This document shows positions 19,901 through 33,150 of a DNA stretch of 64,000 nt, one piece after another. Position numbers and translations under genes: made by a program. Source of the stretch: CAJXJP01 sp963926055 (GTDB taxonomy: Bacteria; Patescibacteriota; Gracilibacteria; BD1-5; UBA6164); NCBI GenBank assembly GCA_963926055.1, contig CAWUVK010000003.1, positions 124,001 through 188,000 of the forward strand. The letters run 5' to 3'. Every line of letters begins with the position of its first letter. Positions within the stretch are counted from its first letter, which is position 1. Below the pieces are notes generated by a model. That model was not told the origin of the DNA. It did no database searches and was given only the letters and a program-made list of their open reading frames with translations.

Positions 19901-22900
19901 TAAACTCGTAAAAGTTGAAATCCCAAAAGATGAAAATATAGAATTTACTTCATCAAATACATCTGTTATTTACACTTGAGGTGAAATAAATAAAGAAGTA
20001 AAAAAATATATTTCCTTTACTCCAACGACTCAAAGAGTAAATAAGTGATCAGCACAAAGTATTTTTGCAACAACTTGAAAGGAAGCAAATTATTATTTTC
20101 AAGCTGAAGTAAATCTTAAAGATGATAAAAATGCAGCTGTAGTATTGAAAAACTCTGAAATTATAAAAGTTGAAGTGAGAGCTGATAAGATGTATACAAG
20201 TGTTTCTACTTTACAAAAAAATAATCAATGAGATATTCAAAATATTTTATCTGATGAAAATATTGTTGTACATAATGATTCACAAATTTTTCTTATTGAT
20301 TCTCAAAGAGCTAAAATTGATGATCTAAAAAATATTATTTATTCTGAAAATAATATAGAAAACAAAACTATAATTAATTTAGAACAAAAAAATAAAAATT
20401 GAGTACAAAGAAATATTTCGTATCCAATTGTTGTTAAAGCTATTAATTCTAGACAAGAATTATTATTTGAAGAAAAATTTGAATATAGTAACTTTGAACG
20501 TTTTACTAAACTTCCAGGTATAACTCAAGCATGAGAAATTACATTTGAAATAATAGACAATAGTGGACAAAAAATAGAAACAAAATTATTTTTTCAACCA
20601 GATGTTGCCTCAAAAATTGATACTAAAATAGGTTCAAATATTCTTGAGTCTAACGGAGCCGTTACTACAAATGTAATAACTCTATTAGATAAATTTTGAA
20701 ATCCATTAGTATGAGAAAGACTCACTATTGAATCTTCTATCGAATGAAATTCTATTGGTTTTGTTTCATCAAATACAGATACTCTCACAGCTAATGTAGT
20801 TGAGTGATATCAACTATTACGTTTAGAATCTCTCAATAAAACAGGAATTTCAAATCTAAAAATAGTTGTTAGAGATGATGCTAATAAAAAATTATTAGAA
20901 ACAACTCAACAAATTAGAGTAGTTGATACTATTGATATTTCAGTCACAAAACCTGAAATGAAAGTTTGATGAAATACATATACTCTTGATATAAAAGTTT
21001 GAGACTCTAGTGCGTTTGAAAACTTTAATTCTCGTGTATACTTTAATATTTCTGATATTTATGCTTGAGTTTCACAACCTTATTTTGACATTGTAAATGG
21101 AAGAGCTTCTATCGATTTAGTTACTTCTACATTGGCAAATAAAAGTGTACCTATTGAAATTCAAATTGAGTGATTAAAAACTATATTTACGGATGAAGTT
21201 GAAATTCTTCATGAAGAACCAAAATATTTACAATTAGGATCATCAGGTGAATGAATAGAAGCAAATTGACAAGCAACACAAATACAAGCGTTTATCAAAG
21301 ATGAATTTTGAAATATTGCTTATAGTCTCAATTCTGGAAATGTGAACATGGAAGTAGCTGAAGATTTTCAAAAATTTCTGTCTCCTAGTAATGCTCAAAT
21401 TACAGGAGGGATTGCATTATTAGAACCAGAAACATCTTCTACACCTTGAATAGCGTATTATAAAGCTTCGTACTGAGATATGGAAGCTGCTGGTATGATT
21501 CAAACTTATTTTCATTGGAATGGTGAAAGTATTTCAAATGGGGAATATAATGCATTATATACAACACTTTTGTGATCATCGTATGCTGATGTGACTCAAA
21601 AAGATTATTTAGCAAAATCATTATTATTTAATAGAGATAATCGTTCACTTGCAGTGACAGGTTTACTTAATTCTCCAAATAAATATTCTGATATTGTAAA
21701 AGTTGAGCATGCAGGAGCTATTAGAAATATTTCTAATCAGCAAGACCTTTCTACTGATATTACACTTTCAGCTGAAATAGAATCTGGAAAATTTGTTGTT
21801 AATGTGAGAAATATTGCTATGTGAGATTATGTAGGAAAAATAACTCCAAATTTCATAGAAACAGCAGAATTATTTTTATGTAATGCAACAAATGGAGATT
21901 TTTCTACTTGTTTAGACGAAGAAAAAAACTCTATCATGCTACAATCTCAAAATAATGAAATAGAAGTTTTTAAAGATAACTCATCATTATTTTTAGAAAA
22001 TAAATATTGAGAAAAAATATTCCAAGTTGATGAAAATGGGTCTATGGAATCTTCACTATGAATATATTTTGATATTGTCGATAATGGACAAAAATATTTA
22101 CAAGTAAATATAACTTCTACTCAATGAGTTTTAGGATCTTTTGCATATGTATTTAAAGATTCTAAAGTTATTACAACACGTATGAGTCAATCAAGAATTG
22201 ATGATATTCAAAATAATATATTGATTGAGTTATCTGATGAATTATATGCAGCTCGTAACGAATATGGTGATAGAAATTATAATAAAGTAATTTATTATAA
22301 TGACCCATTTGAAAGTAAAAGTGGATGAAATTCTATGTGAGATGGAAGTTTTCAATGATATGAAAGTTTTCATGAAGAAGCTTGAGTAGGTTGGGGATGA
22401 TCAAATAAAACTTTATTAAGTTTTGCCGCTGGTGAATCAGTTTGAAATTCGTCAAAGCCATTTCAATCACTCGGAGTTGTAAATCTATGAGATCCTGTTT
22501 TACAACTTAAAAAAATTCAAAGAGAATTACCAAAAGCCCCAGATGACGTAATGCGTAATTATGATTCTACTATCTGAAAATTAATTTCAGATGATCCAAA
22601 TATGGAAAATTTTCAACTATTTGATTACAATAATGATGATAAAACAGATGTATTAATTATCTGACGTGATAAATATCTGAATGTTTTAGAAAATATATGA
22701 AATTCTCAAAATATTTCTTTTAATAGGGGTAGTATATGAAATGTATTTGATCTTTGAAATCCTCAACATGTCGTTGCTGGAGATTTTTGATGAGATTGAT
22801 ACGATGATATATTCTTTGTAAATAATCAAGGAGAACCTTTTATTCTTTCTAATGTACAATGAGACTTTCAGCGTGGAAGTTTATTACTCCAATTTGGAAA

Positions 22901-25900
22901 ACTTGATGGAGTACAAGAAGTAAAAGTCATGGATATGGATGATGATAATTTTGATGATATTATTATATTAGATAAATTATGAAAAATTATTATTTATTAT
23001 GGTTGAGTAACTCAATCAAAAGAATTATTTTGATTTACACAACACGGAGGAATAAATATTGTAGATGAAAATATTCAAGCGCAACTATCAGTTTTAGAGA
23101 ATAAATTAATTATAACTCCTAAATTTGATGAAGTAGAATATGATGTTTGAAATATTTATCCTATTGCTGGAAAAAAATTAAATCTATGATTTTGTAGTTC
23201 ACTTAATAACTGTAGTTTTAATAATTCTACATATTTTGGTTTACAAAATGTTACAGAAGAATTTTCATCAAAACAAACACAAAATGAAATAAATATTTAC
23301 TCAAATGATTCAATTATTTTTTGAGTAAATCAAAATGCTCAATTTACAAAAAGTCACAATACTACGTTTAAAATAATAAATGATAGTTCTACAAATGGTT
23401 TAGAATTTGAAATTTATTATAAAAATATTTATGTAACTAAATGAGTATATTATTTTGATACTATTATTACTCAACATGATAAGATATACGAATTAGAACA
23501 AACAGAAAATACAAATAATATTTTTGTAGTTGATGGAGATAATAATTTTGAAATATCAAAAAAACCAGCTAACGGTTGGTTGTTGAGTTATAATGATAAT
23601 TTACCAGTTTTTGATAAAAAAGTAATTGCTCAAGTAGAGTTACCAGATATTACAAATTCAACCCGTAGTGATAATGGAGCTTTATATTTTGAATGATTAC
23701 CAGCACCTGAAGAGACAGGGGATATGTCAGATTTCATATTAGAATCTGAAGAATTTATGGATGCGATTAAACAAAATGTTGATGCACTTGCTGAAAAACC
23801 AGGTGAAAAGGTAAATACAAGTGGTTTAACAAATCTTATCTATACACCTGTTGCATATCAAACATGAGCTTGAGCATGAGGTTCTCAATGAATTATTGAT
23901 TCTGTTTTTGAAAACGATCAAGTAGATACTTGAGGAGCAAAAGGTTCATTAGAAAAACTTATATGAGAAAGAGATGTCTATCTTTCGTACCCAGAAACTA
24001 CAAAACAAAGTTCAACAACAAATTTTATTCGTAGTGAATATGCTCAATCTGTATGAGTTGATGTTATTAAAAATTATAATGGATCAATTTATAATCCTTC
24101 ATTAAATTTTGATGTTACTATTACAAATAACTCTGGAAAAAAATTATCTTGATTTACTTATGTAGAAAGTATATTAAATCCATTTATATTTGATAGTTCA
24201 TCAGTAAATATATCAAATAAACAAGCTAAAATAAGTTTTGATACTCCTTGATATGATTTTATGATACAAGGTGTTGATTTAGCTGTTGGTGAAAGTATGA
24301 GTATACAAGCTACATTAAAAGTACCAGAAATAACTCTCGGTACTCTTGAATTATGATACTTTGAAACAGATGTTGATGGAGTAATAGATGATAGCTTTTG
24401 AGATATTATTTATAAGTCGAGTAATCAAAGTTGTTCACAAGCAGTTCAGGCATTTTATTCTTGTGAAACCAAGAGTAAAGGCCTTATTACGAGAAATGAT
24501 TGTGTTGAATTCTGAGAAGATAGATATTATTCAAAAGCTCAAGAAAAAATTCCTTCTTGTGATGAAGAAAAAATAGAACTTCCTGAGGAAATAAATACAC
24601 CTAGTGATTCCAATTGAAATGGTGTGCCAGATTACATTGAAGAATTATCTTGAGGAAATAATCAAGCTTTAGCTGATTATTCTAAAGAAGCTTTAGATAA
24701 TATTCAAAAAGATAGTGATAATGATGGTGTACCAGATTATGAAGATAACACAAGGTCAGATAAAGACTTGTTATCAAATCTTGATGAGATTAATGAAAAT
24801 ATTGATCACGTTGTTACATGAGTAGATAATATAATTCAGTGATTGAGCTGTGGATTTGGTGGATGAGGATGTATTGCTACTCCACTTAACTGGGCACCAC
24901 TAGCTCCAGGTTGAGATCCTACTTTATTTTGATTTCCTATTGGAGATGGCTTAAGAGTTTGAGAATGACTTCCTGTTTTTTCAGCTCTTACATGGATGCA
25001 GTATGGTCCTATATGTGGTCCAGCTGTTTGGCCAGTAAGTCCTTTAAGTGAAGGATGTGCAGGTGTTTGAGCATGATGATATTTATGAGTGGATAGTCCA
25101 TCAAATTTTTTCCGTTTGTTTGTAACTCCTACATTGACATGATGAATGTGAGTTGCTGCATGTTTTGGATGACCAGCAAGAATTGCAGGTTATTCAAATA
25201 TGCCATGATTACATCCACTTATGCCAGGAGGGAACTGTATAGTAACAGCAATGCCTTTAGCTAGTTGTTCGAGTGATGGTTCTAACGGAGATCCAGCATC
25301 TGTATGATTTTCTCAATGAAATACTGGATGAACTCAATTATTTAATGCTAATTGTGACTCATGAGGGAATCAAGCGTTAGAACTTGATAAAGAGTTAGTA
25401 GAAGAATACATGAAATATCAAAAAACATGAGTGAAATCACAAAAGTTTGAAGAGTTATTTAAAAAATCTTTTACACAACTATCTCAACCAAATTCTTTGA
25501 ATTGATCAAATATAATTAATAGACCACTGATAGAAATTTGAGGACAATCTTTAGATAATCAATTAGAAGTAAATTTAGATTTTTCTTCTATGAAATCTTG
25601 AAATTTTGAAGATATTATTCAAATAAAAAATAGAAGAATATCAGCATTTCCAGATTTCCTTATGTGATGGGTAACCCGTCAAATAGAAGAAATTGTTACA
25701 AAATTAACAGATTTTCCTACCGTATTTATTATTCTTCCAGATTTTTCATGAGTATTAGACTTTTGAGATTCACAAGCAGAAGATATGAATGATATTATTT
25801 CAGCTGATGAAAATTTATCTCGTTTAGTTTGATCTGAGAATATTAATTCTGCAAATTCTTGAATTAAAGAAGCATATACTTTTTTAGCAAATATTCCCTT

Positions 25901-28900
25901 AGTTAAATTAGAACAAGAAAATATTTCCATTGATGTGCCTTGGATTTCAGGAACAGAATTAGATGCTACTATTGAAAAACGGTCAGCTACCATAGATCAA
26001 TGGTCTGCTGAACTTGATAGAGCAAAAAAAGCATGGTCATTTTGATTAGCTTGTGATGCCTGAGATACTCAATGTGAAGAAGAAAATGATATTGCCAATA
26101 ATTATGTTGTGAGAGTTGAGTCATTAATTTGATCACTCGAACAAAACTTAGAAGTAATTGAATCATATAAATCACTTCCAAAAGATTTATGAAATTTAGT
26201 GAGAAAAAAAGAAGATTATTTAGAACAAATTTTATGTAATGTAGAAGCTATTTCTGAAATTTTAGGTTGATGGATTGGGAGAAATGGAGAAAGGTTTAAA
26301 GCGTGGGTAGAATTATATATTCTTATAAAAGCTGTACTAAAATCTTGGCAATTACTTATAGATGTATTTGTTGATTATGAAGCAGAGTGTCATGAATGTA
26401 AAAATGAAAGATGAGATTTGATGACATTTATTTGGAAACTTATTTCAGCTGTAATACCTGATATTCCAGTTATTCAATTTCCTAAATGGCCAGATATTAT
26501 TATTGATTTGCATAATATTCGAGCGTGACTGACTATTTCTCTTCCAGAATTTACTTTTGGAACTCGCCCTATGGTTCTTCCAAATTTACCAAATTTATAT
26601 CTTCCAGATACTCCAAATTTAGCTATAAATTTACCAGAACTTCCAGTATTACCGAGAATTACTATTCCGGAATTACCAGATTTACCAGGATTGCCAACCG
26701 TTGAGTTACCAAACTTACCACCACCACCAACACTTCCTAAAATGTTTGCTCAACTTGAAGGTATTTTAGAAATACTTAAAGCTATTACAAAAGCTATGTG
26801 TATTTTAAAAACTTCACCATTTGTTCCTGAATGGAGAGCAGGAGATCAAATTGCTTTCCTTACAGAAAGACAATGATATCTTCCAATGGATTTCTTAGAT
26901 ATATCGCTACCTCAATTTTCATTTCCTTTTGTGGACGCTATTGAAGTGACAAGTTATGTGAATTTAGAATTTGAAACTGATTTTGTTACTCAACTAGCTC
27001 GTCAAGTGACTATGCCACTGACTACTTTTAGTAATGATTTCACACAAATACTGAATCTAGGAGTGAATGATTTAGATTTCAGAAATATTCCAGCTCAAGT
27101 AGAAATAAATGTCTGAGCTGATGGAGTCGAATGACAAGTTGGTTTAGATAATACAAATATTTATAATTTTGTCAGTTATATAGCCGGAGGTATTTCTCAA
27201 TGAGTAAATTATTTAGATACTCAAAAAGATCTAACGGTAAGTAATCAAGAATTTAAACAATTAGTTGCTCATTCTTTAAGTTGAGAAACATTTGCTGCAC
27301 ATCCAAAATATGGAGAGTTTAAAAATCTCTGGGACGAAGTTTTTGAATATAATTATGAAGCTGAAAATGCATTTATTGCAGATCTACAAAAAAATAATTT
27401 TGAAAAATTTGATACTTTAGAAAATATTTTACATACAGAAATTTTGAGAAATAAAGAATTTATGAAAAATTTAGATGAACATCTAAAACCTTCATTTATT
27501 CAAAAAGTTTCAGAAAAAAATAATTCACAGGTAGATGTTTATAACCAACAATTAGAAAAATTTAATCAAAAATTTTATGATTCTGTTGTAGAATTAACTG
27601 ATAATAAACCGGACCCAAAAGTTGAAGAACTTAAAAAATCTGGTGAAAAACTCACTCAAAGAGTTTCTACTCCACTACAAGCATATAGCAAATATCTAGA
27701 TGAAACACCAATGTTTGCCAATCAAACAAACGGAGTTTCTTCAAGTTCTACGAATAAGTGTTATGCGCAAACTCAATCTGAATATAGATATGAATACAAA
27801 GGTTTGTATGCAGTAGAAAAATATCAAGATACAAGTTATTCTTATAATCTATTTGATTATAAAGATGAACTTGATTGAAATGAAATCATGAAAACGAATG
27901 ATTTTGATAACGATGGAGATGAAGACTATATAATTGAATATAGAGGAAAAATATATCTTAAAGAAAATTTATCAATACAAAAAAATACTTCTAAAGATTA
28001 TGAAGTACTGACTATTTGATCTTCAAGTAATATATTTTACAATTCGGATATATATTATTGAGCTGTTGAAAATTTTAGAGAATGAAATATTGATAGCAAT
28101 AAAATAAATGCAAAATTTGATGCTTCGACTCAAACAGATATATTTAATTATAGAATGACTCTAAATAATAAAATTAATAGATCAGATTCAACAGATGCTA
28201 TAGTAGATGCTTTTAGTAATATAGAAGATCAAACACTGCAAGTTGAAAATGAAATATTTAGTAGTCATAAAAATCTTGCCGTTATAAAAAATCTTGGTCA
28301 TTTAAAATACATAGAACTCACAACAAAAGAAATGAAAAATATCAAAGATGATATTAAAAATGGAAATGTTGTTTCACTTTCAAAAGCGACTAAGATTTAT
28401 GCTTGAGATAGTACTTCACGTATTTGATATGTGACTGAAGATAATAATGAAATACAAAATTTATTGATTCCTAAACATTCTCATATTGTTTTAAAAGAAT
28501 CGATAAAAGTTGTTGAAGTTACACAAGCAGCATATATTCAATGAAGATATGATATAACACTCAAATGAGAACAAATTAGAGCGTATAGAGGACTACCAAT
28601 ATTTGATGGAGCATATATGAACTATGTATGAAGAAATATTACTCCACCAAGAGGAAATACGTATATTGATATTGAATATTTTGATTGAACTCAAGCTCTT
28701 GTGAATTTTAATTTCATCAATGAATATTGGTTATATGATTTATGAAATTCAAGCCAAGATTTTGCAATTACTTTGAGTACAAAAAATGATTTTAAATATG
28801 CTTATATTCAATCATTTAAAGAATGAATATTTTCAAGTGCTTCAAATCAAATTGTTGTATCTCCACAAATTCAAGCTGATAGCTATGCTCCAGTATTTTA

Positions 28901-29909
28901 TATGTGAGAATTAAAAATCCCTGTATATCAATCAAGAATAGTAGATCTCACAGATTTAGTATACGAAGATAGTTGATTGGCTGGAATAAAAGATATTGTA
29001 ATAAATATGAATCCAGAGGATGAAAATACAAATGAAATTATTCCAGATTATAAAATTATTCATACGAATGAAACACTCAAAGTAGTATTTTGACCATATG
29101 ATGAACTTTTTAGTAGAGAAATTTCTTTTGAATTTACAGATGTGAATGGAAATATATCAAATTATTTAATTCCATTTGAAGTATATGCTCCAAATCCTGA
29201 AATTCAATGAATTGAAGATAATCAAATTTATGGAAATATAGATGAAAATTTATCTGAACAACCAGTGAGTTTTTATCGTTATAGATCATGAGAAGTTTCT
29301 AAACTAGAATGACTCGATGGACAAGAATTTGCTTGGACAGATGTATGAAATTATAATCTAGATTTATGAAATCAGACTTCTTGATTAGAAGTTATGTATG
29401 GAAATACTTTGATAGCATTTATTAATGAAATAACTGGTTTGATTGAGAAAAAAGATTTTTCTACACAAATTAGAGTTCTTTCATCAAATGATAGTAAAAA
29501 TGACAATTATTATCCAAAAATAGAAATAATAAAAAATGGTCAAACGCTCTATTATCAATATCTAGAAATGAAAAATGCTGATATTGAAATAGTTGAAAAT
29601 TTTACAAATGTATCAGATGGAAATATTTGAGTAAAATTTTTAAATACAGCAAAATATAGCTACCAACTTATTCCAAATACGTTGGATTATAATCCTTGAT
29701 CATTAGTGATTTACGATTCTTCTGATGAACAAAAACAACCATTGTTTGTTGTTTTCCCAGATGGTAGAATACAAACACTGAATAATAATTATGTATTAGA
29801 ATACGATAGTTATGAAAATTTTATTAAAATTCGTTTAGTTGATGCTCGTGATAATATAAATATTGCTGAGCTAATCTACGCATTAAATGGATGATATATT
29901 ATAGAATAA
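16995..29909 (+). CDS. Giant secreted surface protein (4304 aa), candidate adhesin
   Basis: A single reading frame of 4305 codons with no TAA or TAG; the TGA codons are Gly. The signal peptide is residues 1-36, ending VFADD. The N-terminal 200 residues (LIGKLDIP, AEIWHGVI, LLNEYFEKN) faintly recall secreted caspase-fold domains (low confidence). Then come: a calcium loop CNGDEDKNGVNDCLE (about 910); Ig/invasin-like strands such as LLDSNNNPI and IKDEFGNIAY (930-1500); three FG-GAP/VCBS-like repeats (FDYNNDDKTDVLIIG, GDFGGDGYDDIFFV, MDMDDDNFDDIIIL, 1875-2000); two TSP3 loops (DSNGNGVPDYIEEL and DSDNDGVPDYED, 2538-2590); a Gly-rich patch; a PELPxLP tract (3193-3253); and a further FDNDGDEDYII loop (about 3636). 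No LPxTG or C-terminal helix is seen, so how it is retained is unclear. Host attachment is inferred, not shown. Confidence 0.85.
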
Positions 29910-29948
29910 AAAAAAGTTTCCCGGGAATATTCCAGGGAAACTTTTTTT
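29908..29948. terminator. Bidirectional terminator, shared by convergent genes
   Basis: Stem AAAAAAAGTTTCCC... / ...GGGAAACTTTTTTT with a central near-palindrome CGGGAATATTCC. There are A and T runs on both sides. It separates the giant gene (plus) from the small secreted gene (minus) and resembles the hairpin at 53051-53086. Confidence 0.9.
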
Positions 29949-29949
29949 A

Positions 29950-30285
29950 TTACTTCATTCTGTAATTCAACTCATAATAACTACGAACTAAAAGATATTT
30001 TACCAAAATATCTTTTTTACTCAGATAATCTTGATTTTTATTTTCCATGTATTTCGCTGTGAGAGAATAGAGTCTTTGTAAAGTCTCTCTATCTTTTTTG
30101 AGTAATGCATTGGTAAATATTTTATCAATTTTTGTATGAATATCAGCTCAATAAAATACTCAAACTTCATAACGAGTTAGAACTAATTCTTTTTCTAATG
30201 CATTTTGATCAATCGTATCAGCATAACTTTGTGAGGTGAATAATATTCCAAAAGTGAGAAATAATGTTATAATTATTTTTTTCAT
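29950..30285 (-). CDS. Small secreted protein, unknown function
   Basis: 111 aa. It has a signal peptide (MKKIIITLFLTFGILFTSQSYAD). The mature part appears all-helical and charged (IDQNALEKELVLTRYEVGVFYGADIHTK, KDRETLQRLYSLTAKYMENKN). Two TGA-Gly codons (EVGVF and YGAD) confirm native code use. It has no recognised motif. It shares a terminator with the giant gene and lies downstream of the 888-aa secreted protein on the same strand, with its own upstream region. Confidence 0.7.
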
Positions 30286-30343
30286 AGAATTTATTTTAAA
30301 AATTACATAAATATATATTACAATATATTAAAAAATTAGCAAG

Positions 30344-30376
30344 AAAAAAAATATGAGCCGAGGCTCATATTTTTTA
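30344..30376. terminator. Terminator after the 888-aa secreted protein gene
   Basis: Stem AAAAAATATGAGCC / GGCTCATATTTTTT with a 2-nt apex (effective loop slightly larger), T-rich on both strands. It overlaps the stop codon of the minus-strand gene. Confidence 0.85.
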
Positions 30377-33040
30377 ATATAATAATTCATTTAATGGAGC
30401 AGTTTTTTCTGGTTTTTTAATATCTTGAGGAGCATATTTAATAGTTCCTGTATTTTCAAAATTCATTTCTGCTGCTTTTGATTCTCATAAAAATACTTCT
30501 AAAAACATTTTTATATCAGTTTTATTATTTGTATAATCAAAGATTACATCATAATTTATAACTGGTGTTCCTTCATTTTGAGAGTTGTCATAATTTTCCC
30601 AATTATTTGTATCATGAATAAAAATACCTTCATTTTTTAATTGGCTTAATCCAGCTCAAACTTCATATCTATCATCATCTATTCAGTCATCTTGAATTAA
30701 TTTATCTTCCCAAGAACCAACTTTTTCTAAACAAGTAGAAATACTATAAATTTGATTTTCAATACCATTTTGATCATCAGCTACTTCGTATTTTATTCCA
30801 TATTTACATCCATCAATTATTTTTCCTGTAAATTCATCTTTTGGAAAATCTGGTAAATACATAGAAGTTTTTTCTTCAAATTCTTCATAACTTGGATATT
30901 GTGCATTATCTTGATATGATTGTTCTAGGGCCATTTGTACAGCTCTTATATTATTAATTCTACTACTATTTCTTGATTTTTTAATTTGTGAATTAATATT
31001 GAGAGATTCGTTTAATGTGAAAATATTTTTAATATCTCCTGTTTCTCCAGAATATTTCCCGTTTGTTTCTACTTGAAGCATTAATTCTTCGTCCATGTTT
31101 TTGATAAACATTTCTCCATTTATATTTCCATTTGAAATTCCGTATTGTGTTTCAAAAAGAGTAACTATATCTCCATAATTTACTCTTTCCCATGTTTGGT
31201 AATCGTAATCGTATGGTTGAGTAGAAAGTTTTGAATTCAAGTCCATTTCATAAAAATAATGATCATCTGAGTTATATTTACTATCAAAATTGAGAGTGAA
31301 AGTTGTATCAGAATATTCTTCATATGCATCAATATTGAGTACAATTTGAGGAAGATCAAATATAAAATTACCTCCTAGGATTTCTTTTTCTTTTTGATTA
31401 TACGAAAAATCTCAATTCATAGATTCTAAATCGTTTGAATAATCCATTTCTCATTGAATATTCATTTTGAATTCTGCTTTTACTTCTTTTCCTATGATTT
31501 CCCAGTTATCATCATAATTATTTGAAATTTCTTGTACACTGAAATTTCCTGAAATTTTTCTATTGTTTAGAGTAAATTCACTAGAAATAATTTCATACTC
31601 TCATAAAGATTTTGCATTAAAATCTATAGTTTGAAAATTATTATTTTTATCTAATGAAGACGAAAATTCTGAATGAAAATTTAAATCTTTTACACTAAAT
31701 AGAGCATTTAAAGAATTATTTTTTTCGTATTTTAGACTGATTTTATCTCCAGGGTATTCTTCTTGATTTGGTTCGAGTAATAGATTTGCTGAAACAATTT
31801 CTTGATTATCAAATTCAATATTCATTTCAAATGTTTCTATACCTTCAAATTCAAAAGCTTTTAATGCTAAGGTATATGTATCTTCAACTTTGAGTGTTAA
31901 TTCTCAAATCGCTAAAAAGTTTTTTAATAGATCATCATATTGTGATTCACTACAAGTTTTTCCAGCAAATGGATCAAATACTCCAGAAAGTGATTTTATA
32001 GAATCACAAGCATATTTTGTTGGGATTATATAATGTGTATCATCAATTTTTTTATAACTAGTAAATAGTGATTTTTCTGCAGATTTTTCTAAATCAGCAA
32101 AAACTTTTTGAGAGTTAATGTTTCATAACATTTCATAAATTTGTTGTGTTTGTGGATCTGAGATTTCAAGATATTTATTTTCTTGTGCTAATGATTTTGC
32201 TCTTTGTACAAATGCTTCAATCATTTCATTTTCTTGAGAAGTTGTGACTTCTAAGTCTTCTAAAAGCGCATAAAATCAACCATCTTTTTGAATTAAATCA
32301 ATTGAAGTTGAGATTTGTTCTTTTATAGCTTGAGTATCTCATTTTTCAATAGAATTAAAAATAGCTTCTAATTCTCACGTAATTTTTGAATCAAGAAATG
32401 AATTTTTAATTGAATAATCTTCTAAATGTAATTCTCCAAAATATTTTCCAATTACTTCATTATCAATATCATAATCAACATTAAAATCTCATTTTGCTTC
32501 ATAATTTGATTTATTTTCTACGTATTCTTCAATATCTCAGTAGAGTAATTTAAAGTCTTCGAGAGTAGATTTTTGAATATCTATAAAAATATTTTCTACT
32601 TCTTGTTTTTCACTTTGTGAAATGTCAGAATTTTTCACTTCATTAATAATATTTTCAATTTTTGTATCAATTGCATGGATTTTTTTCTCATTAGAAATAT
32701 ATATTTGATATTCTAGAGATGCATGTAAATATTCTAATAAAACAAGTGTTTTTTCTTCTTTTGTTGAACGTATATTTTTTGATTCTAATTTCAGAATGAT
32801 ATTTTGAACTTTTTGTTCTACTTGTTGGATTTTTTCTTCATTATCTTTGAGTTTTTCAACTAATGTATCTAAAGATTTTGCATAACTTCTTCATTTTACA
32901 ATTTTATGTAAAGCAGAACGAGTCATTATTTTTTCTTTTGCTAAATACTCTTTTTGATCAACACCAAATACTGTCAGACTTTGGCTTATCAAAAGAGTAA
33001 ATATAGATATGCTACAAATTATTTTTTTCAAAATATTCAT
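30374..33040 (-). CDS. Large secreted protein with C-terminal pseudopilin-like module
   Basis: 888 aa with a signal peptide (MNILKKIICSISIFTLLISQSLTVFG). Residues about 30-330 are helical and coiled-coil-like with many K, E and Q. The middle part is strand-rich with D/N repeats (YEKNNSLNALFSVKDLNF and similar). Near residue 740 the string SRNSSRINNIRAVQMALEQS, then NAQYPSYEEF, YLPDFPKDEFTG and later two Cys, follows the post-helix region of type II/IV pseudopilins (R..DL..I..AL..YY..N..YP). The prepilin N-terminal helix is missing, so it is a pilin-like globular domain at the end of an exported protein. Several TGA-Gly codons. Its partner is unknown; pilus or fibre interaction is speculation. 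Confidence 0.75.
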
Positions 33041-33150
33041 AAAAAAAGTGGTTAAAAATAAATTTACCACTCCAGTGTAATCATAGATTTTTTTAGCGCA
33101 AATTTTTTTGAAAAAAATATTTGCATTAATAATTATTTATTTAGTAATAA

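Noticed and set aside
24388..24576. Possible small gene on the plus strand
   Set aside because: It is out of frame with the giant gene and has no signal of its own; a shadow.
16995..29909. Many short frames inside the giant gene, seeming like a decayed gene cluster
   Set aside because: All plus-strand pieces checked lie in one phase with the 16995 start, and the total length is a multiple of three. I translated much of it by eye and saw no TAA or TAG.
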